Shown piece by piece: positions 1 to 6,580 of a DNA stretch of 64,000 nt; position 1 is the stretch's first letter, and each line of letters begins with the position of its first letter. The DNA is from Rummeliibacillus pycnus_A (GTDB lineage: Bacteria > Bacillota > Bacilli > Bacillales_A > Planococcaceae). Location: assembly GCF_044359855.1 (NCBI RefSeq), contig NZ_CP132291.1, positions 1,116,001-1,180,000 on the forward strand, given 5' to 3'. A model generated the notes under the pieces. It did no database searches. It saw only the letters and a list, made by a program, of their open reading frames with translations, and was not told where the DNA came from. The position numbers and the translations under genes are program-made.

Positions 1-163
1 AAGAATCGAAGTAATTCGATTGTTATATATAGATATGCAATGAAATTTAGGAAAAAGGAAAACTCTTTTTTTCCTGTTTGTTCAAAGAAAATATGCAATA
101 ATCCTAAGACAAGTCCAATCCCAGCAATACGAAGCAAATCTTGAAGTTCCGAAGTCGCCCCTC
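1..163 (-). pseudogene. spoIIIAC: spoIIIAC-like fragment, start codon apparently lost, runs off the window
   Basis: Read on the minus strand, the frame gives LLRIAGIGLVLGLLH followed by FEQTGKKEF and a second hydrophobic stretch. This is the pattern of SpoIIIAC, a small membrane subunit of the SpoIIIA-SpoIIQ channel (B. subtilis has IAGVGIVVAFLH and DQMGKKEY at the same places). An excellent Shine-Dalgarno (AAAGGAGGGG) lies just upstream, but the codon at the expected start is ACT, before SELQDLL. The only in-frame alternative, a TTG, is about 20 bases from it. In B. subtilis spoIIIAA and spoIIIAB separate this gene from efp; here neither is recognisable before efp at 1559. The 3' part lies outside the window, so the decay is an inference. 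Confidence 0.6.
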
Positions 164-413
164 CTTTCTCTTCAATTTATGTATGGCACAAAAAAATATG
201 CAAAAAGAGAAGTGTCTAATTGTTTAAAAGACTTAATTTCTATTATGTTGGATTGATTTATTATGAAATCGTTTTTGGGGTTATTTCTTTGAATACAATA
301 AAGACAACAACATGAAGGTTTTACCCTTTAAGATGCACAAATATAAATAGGTCTATTGAATAAATTGCTTCTGGTCGCGCCCATTTATGAGAAAAAAAGA
401 ATGGGGTGAGGAA

Positions 414-812
414 TTGAAATTGAAACTGTTTATTTGCATACTATTTTTTTCTCTTTTAGTAGGATGCACAGCGGAAAATCAAGAACCACTTTGGGAAATT
501 ACAAGGGTTGATGTTCAAAAAGATGCAAGTAATAAAGAAGTTGTGGTTATTACAGAAACGGAAACAATGGAATTATTGAAAAGTTATTTTGAAAAGATTT
601 CATGGGAAAACGCAAAATCTGATATGGCGAGAAAGCACGATGTCAATATAATTTTAACTATTGATTTTGATAAGAAGAAAATATCGAAGGAATATAATAT
701 TTGGTTTAATAAAGATAATTCTGCAACTGTTATTGATTATAATGATCATAAAACAGGAAGATTAAATAAAAAAGATGCCAAAGGTTTTAAAGAAATACTA
801 ATAGGTTCTTAA
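414..812 (+). CDS. small putative lipoprotein, unknown function
   Basis: The protein has a short basic start, a hydrophobic signal (LFICILFFSLL) and a lipobox LVGC, so it is predicted to be lipidated and anchored outside the membrane. The mature part, about 115 residues, is charged (many K, D, E) and I do not recognise it. An upstream ATG at 387 has no ribosome site. GTGAGGA precedes TTG codons at 414 and 420, so a TTG start is preferred and 414 versus 420 is open. It stands alone on the plus strand between the spoIIIAC fragment and a repeat-filled spacer, where spoIIIAA/AB would be expected, so it is probably an accessory gene. Confidence 0.6.
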   Translation: MKLKLFICILFFSLLVGCTAENQEPLWEITRVDVQKDASNKEVVVITETETMELLKSYFEKISWENAKSDMARKHDVNIILTIDFDKKKISKEYNIWFNKDNSATVIDYNDHKTGRLNKKDAKGFKEILIGS

Positions 813-875
813 TCATAATTCATAGGATTGATAAAATACACGAACAATAATTGGGCTATTTTTATTTACCATATC

Positions 876-1262
876 TATAAAGCGAAAGATGGCGACTCCT
901 GTGGGAATGCGAGAAGGCCACTGAAAAAGTATAGGAATACAAAAATTTATAGTATATATCTGCTGTTAAATGAAGTGGAATTAGCTCCGCTTTCCGTGGG
1001 CGAACTGACGAGCCTCCTCGCTGCGCTCCGGGGTCTCGTCTAGCTCGTTTTCCCACAGGACGTTGAATGAACTTCACTGAATGAACATCGCACGAAGAAA
1101 ATGCGAATGCATTTTCGAGGAGTCTCCGCTAATTCCACTTCAACGAAGATGGTTAAACAAGATTTTTATCATAAAAATAAAGCTACTTTTACTTTTTCAG
1201 TGCCCTTAATGCGAGGAGGTTCAACGCTCGCCCGCGGAAAGCGAAATCTGGAGCGACATACT
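876..1262. repeat. mosaic of Bacillaceae-type intergenic repeats
   Basis: The 813-1558 spacer has no convincing gene. Its middle has higher GC than its surroundings and is built of short blocks such as GCGACTCCTGTGGGAA, GCTCCGCTTTCCGTGGGCGA, TTTTCCCACAGGA and CCGCGGAAAGCGAAATCTGG. Such blocks are typical of dispersed intergenic repeats in Bacillus and relatives. The block at about 1083-1130 (cgcacgaa, then gcgaatgcattttcg) recurs in similar form at about 28651-28697. Reading frames across it on both strands are overlapping shadows without start signals. Confidence 0.6.
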
Positions 1263-1446
1263 TAGTAAATACTAGATAGGAATGACTAGCCGAATTATTG
1301 AATTGATTATTTAGGAAATATTCGTATTTTTCACCTAGAAAAGCATTTTTGTAATTGATTCAAATAATTAAATTTAAATTAATGATGTTTCATTTCCCTG
1401 TACCAACAATAAACCACAATTTATTCGGGTAAAATGCAAAATACCA

Positions 1447-1484
1447 AAAAAAGATGACTCCTGTACATTACAGGAATCATCTTC
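1447..1484 (-). terminator. rho-independent terminator of efp
   Basis: A 15-bp stem (AAGATGACTCCTGTA pairing with TACAGGAATCATCTT, one wobble) has a three-base loop. On the minus strand it is followed by a T run, just after the efp stop. Confidence 0.85.
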
Positions 1485-1558
1485 TTAACAATTCATAGTC
1501 TTATTCTAAATACCCTTTACTTAGGGTACATTTTAGATTGTCATATGAAATAATTTAA

Positions 1559-2116
1559 TTATGCGCGTGAAACGTATGAACTATCTGAAGTGTTGATGAT
1601 TAATTTATCGCCTTGGTTAACGAAGAATGGTACGTTTACGACTAATCCAGTTTCCATTGTTGCTGGTTTAGACCCACCAGTTGCTGTATCACCTTTAATA
1701 CCAGGTTCAGTTTCAGCTACTTCAAGTTCAACTGTATTTGGAAGATCGATACCTAGGATTTCACCTTCGTACATCATGATAAATACTTCCATATTTTCAA
1801 GTAAGAATTTTAATTCATATTCTAATTGGTCTTGAGTAAGTTCGATTTGTTCATAAGATTCCATATCCATGAATGCATATGCATCACCTGATGCATATAA
1901 ATATTGCATTTTACGTGTATCGATTTGTGCTTTTTCAACTTTTTCACCAGCACGGAATGTTTTTTCTGCCACGTTACCGTTACGTAGGTTACGTAATTTT
2001 GAACGTACGAAAGCAGCACCTTTACCTGGTTTTACATGTTGGAATTCAATAACTCGGAATAGGTTACCATCAACAAGGATAGTTAAGCCTGTTTTAAAAT
2101 CGTTAACTGAAATCAT
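1559..2116 (-). CDS. efp: translation elongation factor P
   Basis: EF-P rescues ribosomes stalled on polyproline by binding near the peptidyl-tRNA. The 185-residue length is that of the family, with the N-terminal KOW-like domain and two OB domains. The loop HVKPGKGAAF carries Lys32, the residue modified in B. subtilis EF-P, and the end is the usual TSDSSYVSRA. TTGGAGG lies ahead of the ATG. It lies directly downstream of the peptidase gene, as in B. subtilis. What follows it is not the expected spoIIIAA but a plus-strand lipoprotein and repeats. Identification is secure. Confidence 0.98.
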   Translation of the reverse strand: MISVNDFKTGLTILVDGNLFRVIEFQHVKPGKGAAFVRSKLRNLRNGNVAEKTFRAGEKVEKAQIDTRKMQYLYASGDAYAFMDMESYEQIELTQDQLEYELKFLLENMEVFIMMYEGEILGIDLPNTVELEVAETEPGIKGDTATGGSKPATMETGLVVNVPFFVNQGDKLIINTSDSSYVSRA

Positions 2117-2140
2117 TTCTAAAAATCCTCCAATATTAAA

Positions 2141-3208
2141 TTATAAGATGATTAATTCTTTTGGGGCATGAGTTAATTTTTCATTGCCAGTCGCTGTAAT
2201 TAGCGTATCATCTTCAATACGTACGCCACCAATACCTGGCAAATAGATACCTGGTTCACATGTTACAACCATTCCTGGTACTAATACTACATTTGAACGA
2301 TGTGATAATGCAGGACCTTCATGTACTTCTAAACCAATCCCATGACCAGTAGAATGACCAAATGCATCACCATAGCCATGTTCTTTAATAAAATTGCGTG
2401 TAACTGCATCCGCTTCAATACCCGTCATACCTGGTTTAAATTTTTCAAGACCTAGTAATTGAGCTTCTAAAACAATTTGATAAATTTCTTTTAGTTGATC
2501 AGCAGGTTCACCAACAGCAACTGTACGAGTTGTATCAGAGATATAACCATTGTATAAAGCACCATAGTCTAAAGTGACTAAATCACCTTTTTCAATTATT
2601 TTATCAGTTGCAACGCCATGTGGCAATGCCGAACGCAAACCAGAAGCAACAATGGTGTCAAATGAAGAAGATGTTGCACCTTGTTTTCTCATGAAGAATT
2701 CAATTTCATTGGAAACTTCAAGTTCTGTTTTTCCTGGTTGAATAAATTGAATAATATGTTCGAATGTGGCATCCACAATCTCACAAGCGACCTTTATAAT
2801 TTTAATCTCTTCTGAAGTCTTAATCAAGCGAATATTTTCAATTAACCCAGATACTGCTACTAATTCTGCACTGATTAACTTAGAATATACTTCATACATT
2901 GCGTAGCTTACTGTATCTTTTTCAAAACCAAGAGTTTTTATACCCATCACTTTTACTTGATTTGCGATTTCTTCCATTATAGTTCCCTTGTTTTCAACAA
3001 TGCGGAAACCATTACTTTTCACTTGTGCATTCGCTTGTTCTGTATAACGGAAATCTGTTATAAACACTGCATCGTTTTGTGAGACAATTGCAACACCTGT
3101 TGTTCCAGTAAAACCCGTCATGTAGCGACGATTATAATCATTCGTAATTAATAGGGCATCTAAATTTTGTATCTCAAGTGCTGTACGTAATTTTTCTAGT
3201 TTTTCCAT
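2141..3208 (-). CDS. yqhT: M24-family Xaa-Pro peptidase (YqhT type)
   Basis: A cytosolic creatinase-fold metallopeptidase predicted to cleave Xaa-Pro bonds. The N-terminal half is the creatinase-like domain. The C-terminal pita-bread domain carries the five metal ligands: Asp in LVTLDYG, Asp in ISDTTRT, His in GHSTGHGIG, Glu in TCEPGIYL and Glu in VRIEDD. At 355 residues it matches the family. An upstream ATG at 3217 overlaps the aroQ stop but sits against the AGAGGGG ribosome site; the ATG at 3208 has better spacing and gives the family start MEKLEKLR. It is transcribed with aroQ and efp. The substrate is inferred from the family. Confidence 0.93.
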   Translation of the reverse strand: MEKLEKLRTALEIQNLDALLITNDYNRRYMTGFTGTTGVAIVSQNDAVFITDFRYTEQANAQVKSNGFRIVENKGTIMEEIANQVKVMGIKTLGFEKDTVSYAMYEVYSKLISAELVAVSGLIENIRLIKTSEEIKIIKVACEIVDATFEHIIQFIQPGKTELEVSNEIEFFMRKQGATSSSFDTIVASGLRSALPHGVATDKIIEKGDLVTLDYGALYNGYISDTTRTVAVGEPADQLKEIYQIVLEAQLLGLEKFKPGMTGIEADAVTRNFIKEHGYGDAFGHSTGHGIGLEVHEGPALSHRSNVVLVPGMVVTCEPGIYLPGIGGVRIEDDTLITATGNEKLTHAPKELIIL

Positions 3209-3213
3209 CGTTG

Positions 3214-3654
3214 TCATTCCCCTCTTTCAGCTTCTAAAAACATTCTTAATGCTGCCTGATAGCCGAATGTACCAAGTCCTGTTATTTGTCCTACACAAAC
3301 GGGAGCAAGGTAAGAATGATGTCTGAATTCCTCACGCTTATGTACATTTGAAATATGAATCTCTACGACCGGTACCTCTACACCTGCAATAGCATCTCTA
3401 AGAGCAACACTTGTATGTGTATATGCGCCAGGATTAAAAATAATCCCATTCACACCCGAATCTTCAGCTTCATAAATCCAATCAATCAGTTGCCCTTCAT
3501 AATTGGATTGTTTACATTCAATTTCGGCATCGTACGCAGCAGCTAAACTTTTGAGCTTGGATTCAATATCCTGCAAGGTCTCAGAACCATAAATTGTTGG
3601 CTCTCTTTTACCCAGACGATTCAAATTAGGTCCATTTAAGCATAAATACTTCAT
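3214..3654 (-). CDS. aroQ: type II 3-dehydroquinate dehydratase
   Basis: Third step of the shikimate pathway: 3-dehydroquinate to 3-dehydroshikimate. At 146 residues it is a typical type II enzyme, which forms dodecamers. LCLNGPNLNRLGKREP is the family opening. Arg17 and catalytic Tyr22 lie in the flexible lid (REPTIYGS). Asn and His active-site motifs are IIFNPGAYTHTS and VEIHISNVHKREEFR. Its end abuts the yqhT start region, so the two are probably co-transcribed. A second shikimate gene, aroK, lies 12 kb away. Confidence 0.97.
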   Translation of the reverse strand: MKYLCLNGPNLNRLGKREPTIYGSETLQDIESKLKSLAAAYDAEIECKQSNYEGQLIDWIYEAEDSGVNGIIFNPGAYTHTSVALRDAIAGVEVPVVEIHISNVHKREEFRHHSYLAPVCVGQITGLGTFGYQAALRMFLEAERGE

Positions 3655-3682
3655 CCATTTTCCTCCCTAATCTATAATATCC

Positions 3683-4132
3683 TTATTTTAGCACATTACT
3701 AGAATCGGGCAACTTATTTCGGGAATCTAAATTTCTTATTTTGGCATGATAAGATGCCGTTTCGAATATCCATAAAAGATGGATTGCAATTATGACAGCC
3801 AAGGGTACTGAGAATTTGTGTATATAGACTGTTTTTTGAACAGACCATTCAATTCCCCAAACAATAATCACTGCAACAACTAATGACATCATATCCATTC
3901 GAATCTTCTTTAACAATTCTGCCAAGGCAAAAAAAATAGAAGCTATAGCAAGTAATAATACCCATAGCATAAACCACTTAACCAAAACATGTGAATCACT
4001 AAATACATGATATTTTTTTGTCCATCCAATCGGAGAAAATTTCATAAACGAAAAAATTTTTAATAGCTTTAATGAAAGAATAAATGTAATGGAACTACAA
4101 AATATAGTCCAGAAAAATACTTTTAATCTCAA
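3683..4132 (-). CDS. yqhR: YqhR-type conserved membrane protein
   Basis: A small integral membrane protein with about four hydrophobic segments (VFFWTIFCSSITFIL, WFMLWVLLLAIASIFFAL, MSLVVAVIIVWGI, PLAVIIAIHLLWIF) and a polar C-terminus. The position between aroQ and yqhQ is that of B. subtilis yqhR. The frame is open up to 4171, but AAAGGAGGGG is ideally placed for the TTG at 4132 (about 149 residues), so I chose that start. The function is not known to me. Confidence 0.8.
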   Translation of the reverse strand: MRLKVFFWTIFCSSITFILSLKLLKIFSFMKFSPIGWTKKYHVFSDSHVLVKWFMLWVLLLAIASIFFALAELLKKIRMDMMSLVVAVIIVWGIEWSVQKTVYIHKFSVPLAVIIAIHLLWIFETASYHAKIRNLDSRNKLPDSSNVLK

Positions 4133-4261
4133 TTGAACCCCTCCTTTGTAAAAAGGATAGACAAAATACAATAATAATATGCTTTTCCTAGAGGTTTGAT
4201 AATTTTTTTAGTACAATAAAGTGAAACTTCCATAAGTGGGTTTTCTTTATCCCCACTGAAA

Positions 4262-4400
4262 AAAAGAACTCAGTTTAATTTCGCCACGTCCTGTGGCAAC
4301 AACTGAGTGTCCAACATCCTGTTGGACCGAATCAATCGGGCTTTTACTGGCAGTTATCCCCTACCTATCTTCTTCGCTTCACTCAAGCTTGAGGAGGGGA
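4262..4400. repeat. intergenic element with two TCCT-loop hairpins
   Basis: Between yqhR and yqhQ (4133-4455) there is no gene. Two short hairpins stand in a row: GCCAC-GTCCT-GTGGC (about 4284-4298) and GTCCAAC-ATCCT-GTTGGAC (about 4309-4327). A GC-richer tail containing TTTTACTGGCAGTTATCCCC follows. Matching five-base loops with a shared TCCT suggest a repeated or RNA-structured element. From memory, similar sequences recur in Planococcaceae spacers, but no second copy is seen in this window. Confidence 0.5.
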
Positions 4401-4455
4401 TATTAATGCTCGTTAATGCGGGATAAAAACAGTCTTAATTCATCTAAAGAGAGCG

Positions 4456-5406
4456 GTGTTGGTATTGAAAAATCAACCTAATCTTCCTGTATACGGAGGA
4501 CAAGCTTTGGTTGAAGGTGTCATGATGGGGAGTAAAGAACATACTGTATCTGCCATTCGCCGTAACGACAACTCAATCGAATATTTTTATGTAGAGAGAA
4601 AGAAGAATCCAAAACTCCAAAAACTAAAGAAAATTCCTTTTGTACGCGGAATCATTGCTTTAATCGAATCAGCATCAAATGGTTCTCAGCATTTGCAATT
4701 TGCAGGTGAAAGATATGGTGTAAACCCTGGAGAAGAAGAGATAGAAGAAAAAAAAGAAGGTTCAAAATTGGAAATGTGGCTTGGTGTTGCCGCAGTCGGT
4801 GTCATATCTTTTATCTTTGGTAAATTCCTTTTCACTTTAATTCCAGTCTTTCTAGCACAACTTTTTCATACTTGGTTACCAGGTAAAACAGCACAAATTT
4901 TACTTGAAAGCTGTTTTAAATTAATTTTATTAATAAGCTACATATATATTGTATCCTTAACACCACTGGTTAAACGGGTCTTTCAATATCACGGATCAGA
5001 GCATAAAGTGATCAATTGCTTTGAAAATGGACTACCTTTAACTGTCGAAAATGTACAAGCACAATCTCGCTTACACTATCGTTGTGGTAGTAGCTTTATG
5101 TTATTTACAGTGTTCGTTGGAATGTTTATTTATTTCTTAGTTCCAACAGATCCATTTTGGCTTCGTATTGTAGACCGTATTTTGTTAATTCCCGTTGTTC
5201 TTGGTGTTGCTTTTGAAGTTTTGCAAGCAACGAACGCATGCCGTAATGTACCCGTCTTACGCTACTTAGGTTATCCCGGCTTATGGCTTCAGCTGTTGAC
5301 AACAAAAGAACCAAAAGATGATCAAGTTGAAGTTGCAATTGCTTCATTTAATAAGTTATTAGAAGTTGAAAAAGATCCTTCAAAAATCCCAGGAAAAGCA
5401 GTCTAG
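4456..5406 (+). CDS. yqhQ: YqhQ (DUF1385) membrane protein
   Basis: DUF1385 proteins are predicted metal-dependent membrane proteins of unproven activity. The conserved opening PVYGGQALVEGVMM is present. So are the motif FQYHGSEHKVINCFENG and the segment RLHYRCGSSFMLFTVFVGM, with conserved His, Glu and Cys. Two or three membrane helices lie in the middle. The tail GLWLQLLTTKEPKDDQVEVA is very conserved. The length of 316 fits. Start candidates are GTG 4456 and TTG 4459/4465; no strong ribosome site decides. It faces away from yqhR, as in B. subtilis. Confidence 0.93.
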   Translation: MLVLKNQPNLPVYGGQALVEGVMMGSKEHTVSAIRRNDNSIEYFYVERKKNPKLQKLKKIPFVRGIIALIESASNGSQHLQFAGERYGVNPGEEEIEEKKEGSKLEMWLGVAAVGVISFIFGKFLFTLIPVFLAQLFHTWLPGKTAQILLESCFKLILLISYIYIVSLTPLVKRVFQYHGSEHKVINCFENGLPLTVENVQAQSRLHYRCGSSFMLFTVFVGMFIYFLVPTDPFWLRIVDRILLIPVVLGVAFEVLQATNACRNVPVLRYLGYPGLWLQLLTTKEPKDDQVEVAIASFNKLLEVEKDPSKIPGKAV

Positions 5407-5477
5407 CAGCGTATCCCAGCTTTAAAAGCTGTGCTGGTCTTTAGGAAAAAATAACACCATCTATTAATATAACATTA

Positions 5478-5520
5478 AAAAAAATGCAAGGCGCCTAATT
5501 TAGGTGCCTTGCATTTTTTA
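5478..5520. terminator. bidirectional terminator between yqhQ and the next minus-strand gene
   Basis: A long inverted repeat (TGCAAGGCGCCTAA pairing with TTAGGTGCCTTGCA, one G-U) is flanked by A and T runs on its two sides, so it can stop transcription from both directions. Confidence 0.85.
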
Positions 5521-5865
5521 TTTTTTACGATTGCGCCATTTTTGAATCACTTTTATTCCCAAGTATCCCACAAGCCAAAAAATCAAATAATAGATTGTAA
5601 AGTTCCAATATGATTTATCTAATAACGTGTACAATACAATAGCATACGCTATGTATGAAACGATTAGAGCTATAAATGGATTAATCTTATTTAATGCACA
5701 TGAAATCCCTTGTACTAAAAATGTTAATGGGAAAATAATCGTTAGCCCTATTATGAAAAATGATTTATTGACATCACCTTCACCAAAAGCCTTAAACATT
5801 GTTAATACCGTTAAAGTAAGCATTGTAAAAGCTGGGAATATTATACCGGCAATTTTACTATACAT
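5518..5865 (-). CDS. small four-helix membrane protein, unknown
   Basis: The 115 residues are mostly hydrophobic, with about four predicted membrane helices (IIFPAFTMLTLTVLTMF, FFIIGLTIIFPLTFLV, INPFIALIVSYIAYAIVLY, FTIYYLIFWLVGYLGI) and a basic end KWRNRKK, which suggests a cytoplasmic C-terminus. AAGGAG precedes the ATG. The position next to yqhQ recalls B. subtilis yqhP, but I cannot confirm homology by eye. No catalytic motif is seen. Confidence 0.75.
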   Translation of the reverse strand: MYSKIAGIIFPAFTMLTLTVLTMFKAFGEGDVNKSFFIIGLTIIFPLTFLVQGISCALNKINPFIALIVSYIAYAIVLYTLLDKSYWNFTIYYLIFWLVGYLGIKVIQKWRNRKK

Positions 5866-5933
5866 GTAATCACTCCTTGCAGTTCCTTCTATTTTATCAT
5901 GAAAAGGATTACAAAAAGTAATAATATCAAAAG

Positions 5934-6512
5934 TTAATCCTTATCCATAAATTGTTTCCATGTACTATGGAACTCTCTATAATCTTTTATTGAAAAATCA
6001 GCTGCTTCACATTCTCCTTGAAACATACATGTAGCAAATCCCACTTTTTTTGCAGGAATTAAATCAAGCTCGCGATCTCCAATAGCCAAAGTTAAATTAT
6101 ATTTATCATGTAGATATTGATAAGACTCCGGATTAGGTTTTCTCTGAAAACCATTTTCTACAGTGACAATTTCTTCAAAATAACGTGCTAAGTTGTAATG
6201 ATGAAGTACTTTTTCAACAGTTGCTCGGTCCTTATGCGTCATAATGACATTACAATTTGCTTGTTGTAGTACAAGTTCAATATTTGGAAATGGCGGCATT
6301 TGATCCATCTTAAGTGAATGATTTAATTGCATAAAACGCTCTTTTTCTTGTTCTGTTATTTGAAAATAGTCAAAAGCATGAGAAAAGGAAACTTTTAAAT
6401 GTTTGAAGACTTCATCATAACTCCCTCTTTCTTGAATCGTTTGATAGAAAAGAGCTGCATATGCCGGATATGTATTACAGATTGTACCGTCAAAATCCCA
6501 TAATATATTCAT
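5934..6512 (-). CDS. HAD-superfamily phosphatase (subfamily IA type)
   Basis: A cytosolic phosphatase-like protein of 192 residues. Motif I is LWDFDGTICNTYP with the nucleophile Asp and the acid/base Asp. A helical cap follows. Motif II is VIMTHKD and motif III/IV is KPNPESY with IGDRELDL. This resembles phosphoglycolate phosphatase and beta-phosphoglucomutase relatives, but the substrate cannot be read from the sequence. AGGAG lies eight bases before the ATG. It is separated from nrdJ by a terminator, so it is a separate unit. Confidence 0.88.
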   Translation of the reverse strand: MNILWDFDGTICNTYPAYAALFYQTIQERGSYDEVFKHLKVSFSHAFDYFQITEQEKERFMQLNHSLKMDQMPPFPNIELVLQQANCNVIMTHKDRATVEKVLHHYNLARYFEEIVTVENGFQRKPNPESYQYLHDKYNLTLAIGDRELDLIPAKKVGFATCMFQGECEAADFSIKDYREFHSTWKQFMDKD

Positions 6513-6530
6513 TTATTTACTCCTATCCGA

Positions 6531-6570
6531 AAAAAATCCAAGTATGTATCACTACACACTTGGATTTTTT
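6531..6570. terminator. terminator after nrdJ
   Basis: A hairpin AAAAAATCCAAGT with ACTTGGATTTTTT, loop of 14 bases. It is symmetrical enough to act both ways but is placed at the 3' end of nrdJ. Confidence 0.85.
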
Positions 6571-6580
6571 CTATTTTATC

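Noticed and set aside
862..1077. Open frames on both strands across the 0.86-1.08 kb spacer
   Set aside because: They overlap each other, lack ribosome sites and lie in a known style of intergenic repeat.
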